This document shows, piece after piece, positions 18,181 through 28,059 of a stretch of 64,000 bases of DNA. The number at the start of each line of letters is the position of its first letter. The first letter of the stretch is position 1. Source of the DNA: Pseudomonas antarctica (GTDB lineage Bacteria; Pseudomonadota; Gammaproteobacteria; Pseudomonadales; Pseudomonadaceae); assembly GCF_001647715.1 (NCBI RefSeq), contig NZ_CP015600.1, positions 4,898,001-4,962,000 on the forward strand. The letters are read 5' to 3'. The notes beneath the pieces were generated by a model. That model was given only the letters and a program-made list of their open reading frames with translations. It was not told the origin of the DNA and made no database searches. The position numbers and the translations under genes were made by a program.

Positions 18181-19383
18181 TCATTGCGGGCTTTGCGGCG
18201 CGGCGGTGGCCGGCGCAGGCTCGGTCGGCTTTTCAACCGGCGCTTGAGTCGGCACATCGGCAGGTGGCGCCGGGTCTTCCGATGGTTTCACCACCGGCGC
18301 GTGAGTCGGCGCATCGGCCGGAGCCGCCGGGTCTTCCAATGGTTTTACCACCGGCGCCGGGCTGGAGCGATAGTCGGCCCGGCGCTTGAGCTGAAACTCA
18401 CGCACGGCGGCATTATGCGCATCCAGGTCATCGGAGAAAATATGGCTGCCATCACCGCGGGCGACGAAGTACAGGCTGCTGCCCGACACCGGGTTCAGCG
18501 CTGCGTGGATCGCCTCGCGGCCGACCATCGCGATCGGCGTCGGCGGCAGGCCGGCGATCATGTAGGTGTTGTAGGGGTTGGCTTCCTTGAGATGAGCGCG
18601 GGTCAGCTTGCCGGTGTAGCGTTCGCCCAGGCCATAGATAACCGTCGGATCGGTCTGCAACAGCATGCCGATCTTCATGCGGCGCACGAATACGCCGGCG
18701 ATCTGCCCGCGCTCTTCCGGTACGCCGGTCTCTTTCTCTACCAGGGAGGCCATGATCAGCGCTTGGTAAGGGTCGGTGTACGGCGCATCGGCGGCGCGCT
18801 TGCTCCACTCCTGGGCAAGGACGTCGTCGAGGCGGTTGTAGGCCTTTTTCAGGAATTCGACATCGGTCATGCCGCGCACGAAGCGATAGGTATCAGGGAA
18901 GAATCGCCCTTCAGGGAACACGCCAGCGTGGCCGAGCTTGTCCATCACTTGGCTGTCGCTCAGGCCCGACAAGGTCTGCACGATCTTTTCGTGCTTGGCC
19001 AGGGCCGACCGTACCTGACGGAAGTTCCAGCCTTCCACCAGCGTCAGGCTGTATTGCACCACTTCGCCACGCTGCCACAAACCGATCAGGCCTTCAGCGG
19101 TCAGGCCAGGCGTCATGCGGTATTCGCCGCTGTGCAGCGGCTGGCCATCGAGGTTGAAGCGCCAGTAAAGGCGTAACCAGAAAGCGCCATCAAGCACACC
19201 GTCGGCTTCAAGGCGATTGAAGGTACCCGTCGGGGTCGACCCGGCAGGCACATCGAGCAATTGTTCCTGGGTCAGATTCAGGGGCTGCTTCAAGGCAGAG
19301 TCGAGCTTCCAGGCCGAGAAGCCCAGCAGCAAGCCTGCCGAGACCAGGCCGATCTGCAGCAGTAAAACCAGTTTTCGTATCAA
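18181..19383 (-). CDS. mltG: Endolytic murein transglycosylase MltG
   Basis: 400 residues from a TTG at 19383, one base past the pabC stop, giving MIRKLVLLLQIGLVSAG as an N-terminal membrane anchor. The YceG domain carries the catalytic Glu in ASLVEKETG (near residue 220). It cuts nascent glycan strands in the periplasm. The last 60 residues are a Pro/Ala-rich tail holding two 19-residue repeats (APVVKPxEDPAxPADxPTH) encoded by 57-bp tandem DNA units. The tail is probably disordered and variable between strains. Confidence 0.9.
   Translation of the reverse strand: MIRKLVLLLQIGLVSAGLLLGFSAWKLDSALKQPLNLTQEQLLDVPAGSTPTGTFNRLEADGVLDGAFWLRLYWRFNLDGQPLHSGEYRMTPGLTAEGLIGLWQRGEVVQYSLTLVEGWNFRQVRSALAKHEKIVQTLSGLSDSQVMDKLGHAGVFPEGRFFPDTYRFVRGMTDVEFLKKAYNRLDDVLAQEWSKRAADAPYTDPYQALIMASLVEKETGVPEERGQIAGVFVRRMKIGMLLQTDPTVIYGLGERYTGKLTRAHLKEANPYNTYMIAGLPPTPIAMVGREAIHAALNPVSGSSLYFVARGDGSHIFSDDLDAHNAAVREFQLKRRADYRSSPAPVVKPLEDPAAPADAPTHAPVVKPSEDPAPPADVPTQAPVEKPTEPAPATAAPQSPQ
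18239..18352. repeat. Two 57-bp tandem repeats in the mltG 3' end
   Basis: Unit 18239-18295 and unit 18296-18352 are nearly identical, each starting GGCGC(T/G)TGAGTCGGC. They encode the 19-residue repeats of the MltG tail; a third, shorter and diverged copy follows towards the stop. Unit length is a multiple of three so copy changes keep frame. Confidence 0.8.
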
Positions 19384-19384
19384 C

Positions 19385-20200
19385 TCAAATATCCAATAGC
19401 GCGCGAACAATGCCCTGCAGTTTACGGGTGAGCGGCCCAACCGACCAGCTCATCGCAGCGCAACCACGCACCGGCCAAATGCCATAAACGCTGTTGCACA
19501 CGAAGACTTCGTCAGCCTGCCGCAACTGCTCAAGGCTGATGTCGGCCACGGCCAACGGGATGCCCAGCGCCTGTGCCTGTGCCAGAACCTCCGCGCGCAT
19601 CACCCCGGCAACGCCACAACGATTCAGATCAGCGGTTAGTAACAAGCCGTTGCGCACTAGAAACAGATTGCTGAAAACGCCCTCAATGACGCGTCCGGAC
19701 ATATCCAGCATCAAGCCTTCGGCATGTTCGGCATCTTGCCACTCAGCGCGGGCGATCACTTGTTCGAGACGATTAAGGTGCTTGAGACCGGCCAGCAACG
19801 GCTGCTCGGCCAAGCGAGTAGCACACGGAAACAGGCGGATGCCATCGGTTCCGTGAGCATGGGGATAGGTAGCGGGCGGACTGCCCTGCAAGATACGGCG
19901 CACCGGAGCGCCGGGATTGATGCCATACCCGCGCAGGCTGTCGCCACGGGTGAGGATCAACTTGAGTACACCGTCGCCAAGGGCGGCGGCATACGCCAAC
20001 ACTTCGCTGCGGATCAGCGTTTGATCCGCAACCAAGGCGAGGCGCCGGCAACCCTCAGCGAGGCGTTGCAGGTGGCGGTCGAGCAGCACTGGCTGCCCGG
20101 CCTTGACGGCAATGGTCTCGAACAGCCCGTCGCCATACGCCAGGCCGCGATCTTTCAGGGGCACGCTGTCCGCTGGCTGACCGTCGACCCAGCTGTGCAT
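19385..20200 (-). CDS. pabC: Aminodeoxychorismate lyase
   Basis: 271 residues, PLP-dependent fold type IV. The PLP lysine is in GLKHLNRLEQVIARAEW (near 140), with YGDGLFETIAV near the start and GVFSNLF further on. It releases pyruvate from aminodeoxychorismate to form p-aminobenzoate for folate. I use the ATG at 20200, which shares one base with the fabF stop (TGATG). Its place between fabF and mltG is the usual one in gamma-proteobacteria. Confidence 0.92.
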   Translation of the reverse strand: MHSWVDGQPADSVPLKDRGLAYGDGLFETIAVKAGQPVLLDRHLQRLAEGCRRLALVADQTLIRSEVLAYAAALGDGVLKLILTRGDSLRGYGINPGAPVRRILQGSPPATYPHAHGTDGIRLFPCATRLAEQPLLAGLKHLNRLEQVIARAEWQDAEHAEGLMLDMSGRVIEGVFSNLFLVRNGLLLTADLNRCGVAGVMRAEVLAQAQALGIPLAVADISLEQLRQADEVFVCNSVYGIWPVRGCAAMSWSVGPLTRKLQGIVRALLDI

Positions 20201-21444
20201 CACTCAGCGAACCGGCGGAACACCAGGGAACCGTTGGTGCCACCAAAACCGAACGAGTTGGAAATCGCCACGTCGATCGGCATCGGCTGCGCTTCGTGAG
20301 GCACGAAGTTCAGGTCGCAGCCTTCGTCCGGCTCATCAAGGTTGATGGTCGGTGGTGCGACCTGATCCTTGATCGCCATCACGCTGAAGATCGCCTCGAC
20401 CGCGCCCGCCGCACCCAACAGGTGGCCGGTCATGGACTTGGTGGAGCTGACCGCCAGCTTGTACGCGTGCTCGCCGAACACCGACTTGATGGCTTCGGCT
20501 TCCGCCAAATCGCCGGTCGGGGTCGAGGTGCCGTGGGCGTTGATGTACTGCACCTGGTCAGGGTTGACCTTCGCATCACGCAAGGCGTTGGTGATGCAAC
20601 GTGCAGCACCGGCACCGTCGGCCGGCGGCGAGGTCATGTGGTAGGCGTCGCCGCTCATACCAAAGCCAATCAGCTCGGCGTAGATCGTGGCACCACGCGC
20701 TTTGGCGTGCTCCAGCTCTTCCAGTACCAGCGCACCGGCACCGTCGGACAGTACAAAGCCGTCACGGCCCTTGTCCCACGGTCGGCTGGCCCGGGTCGGC
20801 TCATCGTTGCGAGTCGACAGCGCACGGGACGCGCCGAAGCCGCCCATGCCCAGCCCGCAGGCGGCCATTTCGGCGCCACCGGCGATCATCACGTCGGCTT
20901 CGTCATAGGCAATGTTGCGTGCGGCCATGCCGATGCAGTGCGTGCCTGTGGTGCAAGCCGTGGCGATGGCGTAGTTAGGTCCCTGTGCGCCCAAGTGGAT
21001 CGACAGGAAACCGGAAATCATATTGATGATCGAGCCCGGCACGAAGAACGGTGAAATTCGACGGGGGCCGGAATCGTGCAAGGTGCGGCTGGTTTCTTCG
21101 ATATTGGTCAAACCACCAATACCCGAACCCATGGCCACGCCGATGCGCTCACGGTTGGCGTCGGTTACTTCCAGGCCGGCATTACGCACCGCCTGAAAAC
21201 CGGCTGCCAGGCCGTATTGAATGAACAGGTCGAGTTTGCGGGATTCTTTGATCGAGAGATATTCCTCGACATTGAAGCCCTTTACCGAGCCGCCAAAACG
21301 GGTGGAATAGGCAGAAAGGTCCGTGTGTTCGATCAGACCAATACCACTGTGGCCAGCAAGAATGCCCTGCCAACTGCTCGGCACATCCGTACCCAGTGGC
21401 GACAACATACCCATACCGGTGACTACGACGCGTCTACGCGACAC
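20200..21444 (-). CDS. fabF: Beta-ketoacyl-ACP synthase II
   Basis: 414 residues, KAS II of fatty acid elongation. The catalytic Cys is in [12 protein letters not shown] (near 163), the two His in [11 protein letters not shown] (near 304) and TGHLLGAAG (near 341). It condenses malonyl-ACP with acyl-ACP. It lies 128 bp after acpP, with a hairpin terminator-like element in between, and is coupled to pabC. Length equals E. coli FabF (413). Confidence 0.95.
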   Translation of the reverse strand: MSRRRVVVTGMGMLSPLGTDVPSSWQGILAGHSGIGLIEHTDLSAYSTRFGGSVKGFNVEEYLSIKESRKLDLFIQYGLAAGFQAVRNAGLEVTDANRERIGVAMGSGIGGLTNIEETSRTLHDSGPRRISPFFVPGSIINMISGFLSIHLGAQGPNYAIATACTTGTHCIGMAARNIAYDEADVMIAGGAEMAACGLGMGGFGASRALSTRNDEPTRASRPWDKGRDGFVLSDGAGALVLEELEHAKARGATIYAELIGFGMSGDAYHMTSPPADGAGAARCITNALRDAKVNPDQVQYINAHGTSTPTGDLAEAEAIKSVFGEHAYKLAVSSTKSMTGHLLGAAGAVEAIFSVMAIKDQVAPPTINLDEPDEGCDLNFVPHEAQPMPIDVAISNSFGFGGTNGSLVFRRFAE

Positions 21445-21470
21445 AGCACTCTCCTTTTTCTTGATGACGA

Positions 21471-21504
21471 CACTTTGCTTCAGAGCTCACTTTGCTTCAG
21501 AGCT
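21471..21504. repeat. Tandem 17-bp direct repeat in the acpP-fabF gap
   Basis: CACTTTGCTTCAGAGCT occurs twice in direct succession (21471-21487 and 21488-21504), immediately upstream of fabF on the minus strand. It looks like a recent slipped-strand duplication; no function is evident. Confidence 0.8.
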
Positions 21505-21507
21505 AAA

Positions 21508-21543
21508 GAAAAAACCGCACGCCGTTACAGCAGTGCGGTTTTT
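21508..21543. terminator. Hairpin between acpP and fabF
   Basis: AAAACCGCAC and GTGCGGTTTT flank a 12-base loop, with A and T runs on both sides. For minus-strand transcription it would end most acpP mRNA, allowing acpP to be made in excess over fabF. Confidence 0.75.
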
Positions 21544-21572
21544 CCCTAACAGCAAGCGACGACTACAAACTA

Positions 21573-21809
21573 TTACGCCTGGTGGGCAGTAACGTAGTCG
21601 ATAGCAGCTTGAACGGTAGTGATTTTTTCAGCTTCTTCGTCCGGGATTTCGGTCTCGAATTCCTCTTCCAGAGCCATCACCAGCTCAACGGTGTCAAGGG
21701 AATCGGCACCCAGGTCTTCTACGAAGGAAGCAGTGTTGGTCACTTCTTCTTCTTTAACGCCCAGTTGCTCGGCGACGATTTTCTTGACGCGCTCTTCGAT
21801 GGTGCTCAT
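21573..21809 (-). CDS. acpP: Acyl carrier protein
   Basis: 78 residues, very acidic. The phosphopantetheine serine is in [20 protein letters not shown]. It carries acyl chains in fatty acid synthesis and is modified by a PPTase such as the one encoded at 41125. Located between fabG (192 bp upstream) and fabF, the standard fab cluster position. The AGGAGTT ribosome site is strong, fitting its high expression. Confidence 0.97.
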   Translation of the reverse strand: MSTIEERVKKIVAEQLGVKEEEVTNTASFVEDLGADSLDTVELVMALEEEFETEIPDEEAEKITTVQAAIDYVTAHQA

Positions 21810-22001
21810 ACCTTGTTTAACTCCTAATGGACAAATTCAGGCAGCTGGCCAGTGGGTAAGTGTATAGAAAGCCTTTTCAGCTTTTCAACTGAAAGCTTCA
21901 CCCTTGTACCCGGCAGACCACCTGCCTATAAATTAAGTTGCAGCTTTATAACGGATTTTAGACAGCTCGTATGACATTTTTTTGAAGCGATCCGTCACAA
22001 T

Positions 22002-22745
22002 TTAACTCATGTACATCCCGCCGTTCACCGGGATTGTAGCCCCAGTCACGTATGCCGCACCGTCGGATGCCAGGAAAGTGACCACATTCGCGATCTCTTG
22101 AGCCTGGCCCAGACGGCCCAGCGGAATCTGTGTCAGCAAAGCTTCACGCTGTGCTTCCGGCAGTTCACGGGTCATATCGGTGTCGATGAACCCTGGGGCT
22201 ACCGAGTTGACCGTAATCGACCGCGAACCGACTTCACGTGCCAATGCACGACTGAAACCTTCCAGACCGGCTTTGGCGGCTGCGTAGTTTACTTGGCCTG
22301 CGTTGCCCATGGCACCCACTACAGAGCCAATATTGATAATTCGGCCCCAACGCGCCTTGGTCATGCCGCGCAAAACCCCCTTGGACAGGCGAAACAGACT
22401 GTTCAAGTTGGTATCGACCACGTCGTACCACTCGTCGTCTTTCATACGCATCATCAGGTTGTCGCGGGTGATACCAGCGTTGTTTACCAGAATAGCCGGC
22501 GCGCCAAATTGTGCAGTGATCTGGGCCAATACAGCAGCAACCGACTCATCACTGGTCACGTTCAGCTCCAGGCCGGTGCCCTGCACGCCGTTTTCCTTCA
22601 AGGTGGCGGCGATACGCTCGGCACCCGAAGCGGAAGTAGCGGTGCCGATCACAACAGCGCCCTGACGGCCCAGTTCGAGGGCAATCGCCTGGCCAATACC
22701 ACGGCTGGCGCCGGTAACCAGTGCAACTTTACCTTGCAGACTCAT
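22002..22745 (-). CDS. fabG: 3-oxoacyl-ACP reductase FabG
   Basis: 247 residues, SDR enzyme reducing 3-oxoacyl-ACP with NADPH. TGASRGIGQAI near residue 12, NNAGIT near 88, catalytic Ser in NIGSVVG and YAAAKAG near 150 are all intact. It follows fabD after 24 bp. Length and position match fabG of the fab cluster exactly. Confidence 0.95.
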   Translation of the reverse strand: MSLQGKVALVTGASRGIGQAIALELGRQGAVVIGTATSASGAERIAATLKENGVQGTGLELNVTSDESVAAVLAQITAQFGAPAILVNNAGITRDNLMMRMKDDEWYDVVDTNLNSLFRLSKGVLRGMTKARWGRIINIGSVVGAMGNAGQVNYAAAKAGLEGFSRALAREVGSRSITVNSVAPGFIDTDMTRELPEAQREALLTQIPLGRLGQAQEIANVVTFLASDGAAYVTGATIPVNGGMYMS

Positions 22746-22769
22746 GCAGGCTTCTCCTAATTTCAGGGT

Positions 22770-23708
22770 TCAGGCCAGCGCCGCGCGAGCGGCAGCGAAG
22801 GCGTCAGGTGTATTGAGGTTGGCGGTGGATACGCCGTCGGCGCAGCGCTTGTTCAGGCCGGCCAGGACCTTGCCCGGGCCACACTCAACCAGCTCGGTGG
22901 CGCCGTTGGCAGCCAGGGTCTGGACCGACTCGACCCAACGCACTGGCTTGTAGAGCTGCTCCAGCAGGTCGCGCTTGAGGGTGTCGAGGTCGACGGCCAC
23001 GGCCGCGCTGACGTTCTGCACCAGCGGGATCTGCGGCGCCTGCCAATTGATGGCGGCGATGGACTCGGCAAAACGCTCGGCGGCCGGGCGCATCAGCTCA
23101 CAGTGGGACGGCACGCTCACCGGCAATGGCAAGGCGCGCTTGGCGCCACGGGCCTTGCAGCCTTCGATGGCACGCTCAACAGCCGCCTTGGCGCCAGCGA
23201 TCACCACCTGGCCAGGGGAGTTGAAGTTCACTGCGCTGACTACTTCGCCCTGGGCCGCCTCGCTGCAGGCCTCGATCACAACGGCATCGTCCAGACCCAG
23301 GATAGCGGCCATGCCGCCCTGCCCGGCCGGAACGGCTTCTTGCATCAACTGACCACGACGCTCGACCAGCTTGACCGCTTCAGCGAGGGTCAGGCTGCCC
23401 GCAGCCACCAGAGCGCTGTATTCGCCCAGGCTGTGACCGGCCACGTAAGCCGGGCGCGCGCCGCCTTCCGCCAGCCACAAGCGCCACAGGGCGATCGAAG
23501 CGGTCAGGATGGCCGGCTGGGTTTTATCGGTTTGATTGAGTTGCTCTTCCGGCCCCTGCTGGGTCAGTGCCCACAGGTCGTAACCCAGGGCATCGGAAGC
23601 TTCCTTGAAGGTTTCCAGGATCAGCGGATGTTGCGCGCCCAGCTCGGCCAACATGCCGAGGGACTGCGAACCCTGCCCTGGAAAGACGAATGCGAGGGAT
23701 GTAGACAT
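22770..23708 (-). CDS. fabD: Malonyl-CoA:ACP transacylase
   Basis: 312 residues from MSTSLAFVFPGQGSQ; the in-frame codons upstream of 23708 encode nothing like the family. The nucleophile lies in GHSLGEYSALVAAG (near 93). QEAVPAGQGGMAAILG and the later PSHCELM (His near 200) complete the active site. It loads malonyl groups on AcpP. The gene lies 126 bp after plsX and 24 bp before fabG. Confidence 0.94.
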   Translation of the reverse strand: MSTSLAFVFPGQGSQSLGMLAELGAQHPLILETFKEASDALGYDLWALTQQGPEEQLNQTDKTQPAILTASIALWRLWLAEGGARPAYVAGHSLGEYSALVAAGSLTLAEAVKLVERRGQLMQEAVPAGQGGMAAILGLDDAVVIEACSEAAQGEVVSAVNFNSPGQVVIAGAKAAVERAIEGCKARGAKRALPLPVSVPSHCELMRPAAERFAESIAAINWQAPQIPLVQNVSAAVAVDLDTLKRDLLEQLYKPVRWVESVQTLAANGATELVECGPGKVLAGLNKRCADGVSTANLNTPDAFAAARAALA

Positions 23709-23834
23709 GTAACAAGCCCCTAATGATCTGGTCGTCAAAAATGCGCGCCCCTTCGGTCGGAGCGCACGAAACTGACAAGTTGGATGGTCTATTGAACTGG
23801 CCGGTCACATTTAAGCACTCCCAGGCCAATTCGC

Positions 23835-24845
23835 CTAAGGCAACAGATCCTCAAGACGGCCGCGCAAGCGTTGCGGCAGGTTTTCCTGAATCTCGATCAG
23901 CGCTCGCGCAATCGCACTCTGAAAGCCCTGCACACCGGCCGAGCCGTGGCTTTTCACCACAATGCCCTGCAGCCCGAGAAAGCTTGCACCGTTGTGCCGC
24001 GCCGGCGCGAGATCAGCCTGCAAGCGGCGCATCAACGGCAGCGCCAGGGCGCCTACCAAACGTGACGCCAGGCTCTGCTTGAACAAGGCCTCGATACGCG
24101 TGGCGATCATTGTCGCCAGGCCCTCGCTGGACTTGAGCAGGATATTGCCGACAAACCCGTCACACACCACCACATCCGCCTCGCCCCGGTACAAACCGTC
24201 ACCTTCGACGAAACCGATGTAATTCAAGCCCCGAGCCCCTTGTAACAGGCTGGCAGCGAGCTTGACCTGTTGGTTGCCCTTGATGTCTTCGGTGCCGATA
24301 TTCAGCAGGGCCACACGCGGACGAGCCACACCCAGCGCCTCTGCGGCCACCGAGCCCATCACAGCGAACTGGAACAGGTGCTCGGCGCTGCAATCGACGT
24401 TTGCACCCAGGTCGAGCAACTGGCAATAGCCTTTCTGCGTGGGAATCGCCGCGACCATCGCTGGCCGATCGATACCGGGCAGCGTCTTGAGCACATGCCG
24501 CGACAATGCCATCAACGCTCCGGTGTTGCCGGCACTGACACAGGCTTGCACCTTGCCATCACGCAACAACTCAAGCGCCACCCGCATTGAAGAATCAGGC
24601 TTGCCGCGAAGGGCGACCGCCGGCTTTTCATCCATGCTGATGGTTTCGCTGGCCGCTGTAACAGTCAGGCGCGCGCGATCCACCGCCGGATGGCTGGCAA
24701 TCAATTCTTCAAGGAGGGAGGGTTGACCGACGAGGGTCAGGTGCAGCGAGGGCGTTGCAGACAGGCTGGCGATGCAAGCCTGAACAATGCTGCGGGGACC
24801 GAAGTCCCCGCCCATTGCGTCAATCGCGATGACTTGAGCAGACAA
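23835..24845 (-). CDS. plsX: Phosphate acyltransferase PlsX
   Basis: 336 residues beginning at a TTG (24845), giving [19 protein letters not shown], the conserved PlsX start; no ATG stands at a workable place. It makes acyl-phosphate from acyl-ACP for phospholipid synthesis. The start is 4 bp past the rpmF stop, so translation is coupled to the ribosomal protein gene. [12 protein letters not shown] and [13 protein letters not shown] are further family marks. Confidence 0.93.
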   Translation of the reverse strand: MSAQVIAIDAMGGDFGPRSIVQACIASLSATPSLHLTLVGQPSLLEELIASHPAVDRARLTVTAASETISMDEKPAVALRGKPDSSMRVALELLRDGKVQACVSAGNTGALMALSRHVLKTLPGIDRPAMVAAIPTQKGYCQLLDLGANVDCSAEHLFQFAVMGSVAAEALGVARPRVALLNIGTEDIKGNQQVKLAASLLQGARGLNYIGFVEGDGLYRGEADVVVCDGFVGNILLKSSEGLATMIATRIEALFKQSLASRLVGALALPLMRRLQADLAPARHNGASFLGLQGIVVKSHGSAGVQGFQSAIARALIEIQENLPQRLRGRLEDLLP

Positions 24846-24849
24846 GTGA

Positions 24850-25032
24850 TTACTCGTCAGCGCCCTTGTCGATCACTTTACGACCACGGTATACGCCTTC
24901 TGGCGATACGTGGTGACGCAGGTGAATTTCACCGGTGGTTTTTTCTACAGACAGAGTGCTCGCCGTCAGGGCATCGTGCGAACGACGCATGTCACGGGCG
25001 GAACGGGATTTTTTGTTCTGCTGAACAGCCAT
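24850..25032 (-). CDS. rpmF: 50S ribosomal protein L32
   Basis: 60 residues, [20 protein letters not shown], typical L32. It lacks the zinc-binding cysteines found in some L32 forms, as is normal for Pseudomonas. A strong ribosome site (AGGAGTT) precedes it. The yceD-rpmF-plsX order is conserved in most gamma-proteobacteria and links ribosome and lipid synthesis. Confidence 0.96.
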   Translation of the reverse strand: MAVQQNKKSRSARDMRRSHDALTASTLSVEKTTGEIHLRHHVSPEGVYRGRKVIDKGADE

Positions 25033-25045
25033 AATTGATTAACTC

Positions 25046-25576
25046 CTAAACGTTTGGGTCACGCTTTAACTGCGCCAATACACTGAACGGGTTGGACCGC
25101 GTTACCTCGTCCTCGCTCGGTTCGGCCTCGTCATCGAGACCCTCCGGCTGCTGGCATTCTTCCGGATGATGAGCAGGCACAATGGGCAAGGCGAGCAAAA
25201 GCTCCTCCTCGATCAGTGCATGCAGATCCAAAGGATCTTCGCCCAGTTCCAGCACGTCATAACCTTTCGGCAACGACTGGGTATTCGCACCCTCCTTCAC
25301 CACGGCATAACTGCATTCGCTGTGGATCGGCAGGGTGACCAGCTCAAGACAACGCTGGCAAACCATTTTGACTTCGGTGTCGATAAAGCTGTGGATTACC
25401 ACAGATTTACGTTCATCTCGTTCAAAAACAAATTTGGCCTGCACCGTACCGACAGTGTCGGAAAGCGGGTCGCAGAGTCTCTCCAAATCGGCCAGCAGCA
25501 ATTCACCTTGAAGGGAAGTGCCACGATCTGCCAATTTGCGCGGGTCAACGTGAGGTGGAATCGGGTCATTCAACAT
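25046..25576 (-). CDS. yceD: DUF177 (YceD) family protein
   Basis: 176 residues from the ATG at 25576 (MLNDPIPPHVDPRKLADRG). A CQRCLE motif near residue 72 with later Cys marks the DUF177 family, proposed to act in 23S rRNA and ribosome biogenesis. It lies 13 bp before rpmF and is transcribed divergently from maf; the 105-bp gap must hold both promoters. Confidence 0.9.
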   Translation of the reverse strand: MLNDPIPPHVDPRKLADRGTSLQGELLLADLERLCDPLSDTVGTVQAKFVFERDERKSVVIHSFIDTEVKMVCQRCLELVTLPIHSECSYAVVKEGANTQSLPKGYDVLELGEDPLDLHALIEEELLLALPIVPAHHPEECQQPEGLDDEAEPSEDEVTRSNPFSVLAQLKRDPNV

Positions 25577-25681
25577 AGGCGCAGCATTATAGGGATGCAC
25601 CCAGCCATGTCAAAGGAAATTCAGCCCTGTGCGTCAGCTGGTCGCCCCGCTAGAATCCCTGACTGCCTTGAGGAGACGCTA

Positions 25682-26260
25682 ATGCTGCCTTTATTACTCG
25701 CATCCAGCTCGGTTTATCGCCGGGAATTGCTGAGCCGCCTGCACCTGCCGTTCATTTGCAGCTCGCCGGATATCGACGAAAGCCATCGTGCAAATGAGTC
25801 CGCGATTGAGCTGGTCAAGCGCCTGGCCGAAGAGAAAGCCCGCGCCCTCGCCGACCGCCATCCCGGACATTTGATTATTGGCTCCGATCAGGTCGCCGCA
25901 CTGGAAGGCAGGATCATCGGCAAGCCGCATACTTTCGAGAACGCCCGTGAGCAACTGCTTGCCGCCAGCGGCAAGCGTGTGAGCTTCCTGACGGGCCTTG
26001 CACTGCTTAACAGCGAGACCGGGCACTGCCAGGTGGACTGCGTGGCATTTACCGTGCACATGCGTGTACTGGACGCCCAGCGCATCGAGCGCTACTTGCG
26101 CATTGAGCAGCCCTACGACTGCGCCGGTAGCTTCAAGGCTGAAGGACTGGGTGTGAGCCTGTTTCAAAGCACCGAAGGGGCGGATGCCACCAGCCTCGTC
26201 GGCCTGCCACTGATTCGACTGGTGGACATGCTGCTGGCTGAAGGCGTGCAAATCCCTTAA
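25682..26260 (+). CDS. Maf/YceF-family nucleotide pyrophosphatase
   Basis: 192 residues. MLPLLLASSSVYRRELLSRL is the family's signature start, with GSDQVAALEGRIIGKP (catalytic Asp region near 68) and YDCAGSFKAEGLG (near 146). The YceF subgroup hydrolyses 7-methyl-GTP. The frame is open far upstream, but homology begins at this ATG, preceded by TGAGGAG. Divergent from yceD-rpmF. Confidence 0.9.
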   Translation: MLPLLLASSSVYRRELLSRLHLPFICSSPDIDESHRANESAIELVKRLAEEKARALADRHPGHLIIGSDQVAALEGRIIGKPHTFENAREQLLAASGKRVSFLTGLALLNSETGHCQVDCVAFTVHMRVLDAQRIERYLRIEQPYDCAGSFKAEGLGVSLFQSTEGADATSLVGLPLIRLVDMLLAEGVQIP

Positions 26261-26279
26261 AACCAGCGCAAAACCAAAT

Positions 26280-26366
26280 GTGGGAGGGGGCTTGCTCCCG
26301 ATTGCGGCGGGTCAGTTACAGATAAGCTGGCTGATCCACTGCTATCGGGAGCAAGCCCCCTCCCAC
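26280..26366. repeat. REPIN between maf and sppA
   Basis: Inverted halves GTGGGAGGGGGCTTGC and GCAAGCCCCCTCCCAC enclose about 55 bp. The GGGGG core differs from the GCGGG form seen in most other copies here, so it is a different sequence variant of the same class. It lies between two convergent genes. Confidence 0.9.
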
Positions 26367-26391
26367 ATTTATCGACACAGACCTTGAGATC

Positions 26392-27375
26392 TCAGCGCAG
26401 CGTCGGGCCTTGAAAGCCCATGTACAAAGCCAGTTTCTCTGCCACGCTGGCGCCGAGCTTCTTGGAGAAGCGGTCAAACGGCGACTCCTGAACAGTGAAA
26501 TCCACCAGCTCTTTCTCGCCAATTACATCCCGCGCCACCGAACTGGCACTGCCCAGGCCATCGATCAAACCCAGCGGCAACGCCTGCTCGCCCGACCACA
26601 CCAACCCGGAGAACAGCTCCGGATGGTCTTTATCTTTCAGACGATCCCCACGCCCTTGCTTCACGCTCGCAATGAACTGACGGTGGGTCGTGTCGAGCAC
26701 GCCCTGCCAGAACTGGGTCTCGTCGGCTTTTTGCGGCTGGAACGGGTCCAGGAATGACTTGTGCTCACCCGAGGTGTAGGTGCGACGCTCCACACCCAAC
26801 TTCTCCATGGTGCCGACAAACCCGTAACCGGCCGCCGTTACACCGATAGAGCCGACCAAACTGGCCTTGTCGGCATAGATCTGGTCAGCGGCGCTGGCGA
26901 TGTAATAGGCGCCCGAGGCGCCCAGGTCGGAAATCACTGCGTACAGCTTGATGTCCGGATGCAATGCGCGCAGACGCCGAATCTCGTCATACACATAACC
27001 CGACTGCACAGGGCTGCCGCCCGGACTGTTGATGCGCAGGATCACGCCTTTGACCTTGGGGTCTTCAAACGCAGCACGCAGGCTGCTGACGATATTGTCG
27101 GCGCTGGCGGACTCCTTGTCGGCAATCACCCCGCGAACTTCGATCAAAGCGGTGTAGTTGCTGCCACGGGTGGCGCCTTTCTCGATGTCCATCAGCGGAC
27201 TGAACAGCGCCAGCATGGCAAGCAGGTAAACAAAGGTCAGCAGCTTGAAGAAAATCCCCCAACGCCTGGAACGGCGCTGCTCCTGGACGCTGGCCAGAAG
27301 CGTCTTCTCCAGCAGCTTCCAGCTTTTGTCATCACCGCTCTCGGCCTTTTCGGGCGCTTTCCACTCGTCACTCAT
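26392..27375 (-). CDS. sppA: Signal peptide peptidase SppA (S49 family)
   Basis: 327 residues with one S49 domain, the short SppA36-type form. An N-terminal membrane segment (FFKLLTFVYLLAMLALFSP, near 42-60) precedes the catalytic domain, whose Ser is in DLGASGAYYIASAADQIYA (near 150) and Lys in TYTSGEHKSF (near 203). It degrades cleaved signal peptides in the inner membrane. It follows the HAD gene after 21 bp in the rluC-HAD-sppA unit. Confidence 0.93.
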   Translation of the reverse strand: MSDEWKAPEKAESGDDKSWKLLEKTLLASVQEQRRSRRWGIFFKLLTFVYLLAMLALFSPLMDIEKGATRGSNYTALIEVRGVIADKESASADNIVSSLRAAFEDPKVKGVILRINSPGGSPVQSGYVYDEIRRLRALHPDIKLYAVISDLGASGAYYIASAADQIYADKASLVGSIGVTAAGYGFVGTMEKLGVERRTYTSGEHKSFLDPFQPQKADETQFWQGVLDTTHRQFIASVKQGRGDRLKDKDHPELFSGLVWSGEQALPLGLIDGLGSASSVARDVIGEKELVDFTVQESPFDRFSKKLGASVAEKLALYMGFQGPTLR

Positions 27376-27396
27376 GCCATTAACCCCAGCAAAGAC

Positions 27397-28059
27397 TTAT
27401 TGGGCCCGGCTGAGCCAGGCCTGCAGTTCAGAAAAATGATCAATCGTCAGCCTGGGCTCATATTGCTGCAAGGCATCGGCCGCCTGGGCACCATAGCTGA
27501 CCGCCACGCTGTCCATGCCGGCATTGCGAGCCATCATCAGGTCGAAGGAAGCATCGCCCACCATCAATGCCTGGCGCGGCGCGACGCCGCAATGAGCCAG
27601 GATCTGCTCCAGCATCAGAGGATGGGGTTTGCTGGCGGTTTCATCCGCCGCACGGGTGATGTCGAAATAATCTTCAAAGCCATGGGCCTGCAGCACCCGG
27701 TCCAGACCGCGACGGGCCTTGCCGGTGGCGACTGCGAGGTGATACCCCTCGGCGCGGAACGCCTCCAGGGATTGCCGCACGCCTTCAAACAACGGCGAAG
27801 GCTCAGCTTCCAGCGCGATGTAGTGATCAGCGTAGTGCTGGCGAAACGCTACCAGCTCTTCGTCGCCGATTTGCGGGTACAACGTGCGGATCGCCTCAGG
27901 TAACCCCAGGCCGATAATGCCCTTGACGGCCAGATCGCTGCACAACTCGAAGCCTGAACGGGTCGAGGCCATGTGCATCGCTTCAACAATCCGACCAATG
28001 GAGTTACACAGGGTGCCGTCCCAATCGAAGATCAGCAGCTTGTAATCAAGGTGCGACAC
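27397..28059 (-). CDS. HAD-superfamily phosphatase (phosphoglycolate phosphatase-like)
   Basis: 220 residues starting at a GTG (28059). HAD motif [11 protein letters not shown] near residue 10, motif [10 protein letters not shown] near 114, and motif [13 protein letters not shown] near 168 are intact. It corresponds in place to PA2974. The gene overlaps rluC by 14 bp and is probably co-translated. The substrate is unclear; Gph-like sequence is not proof of phosphoglycolate as the substrate. Confidence 0.87.
   Translation of the reverse strand: MSHLDYKLLIFDWDGTLCNSIGRIVEAMHMASTRSGFELCSDLAVKGIIGLGLPEAIRTLYPQIGDEELVAFRQHYADHYIALEAEPSPLFEGVRQSLEAFRAEGYHLAVATGKARRGLDRVLQAHGFEDYFDITRAADETASKPHPLMLEQILAHCGVAPRQALMVGDASFDLMMARNAGMDSVAVSYGAQAADALQQYEPRLTIDHFSELQAWLSRAQ

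Noticed and set aside
25166..25681. Long N-terminal extension of the Maf protein
   Set aside because: The extension runs antisense through yceD; family similarity begins at the ATG at 25682 with a good ribosome site.
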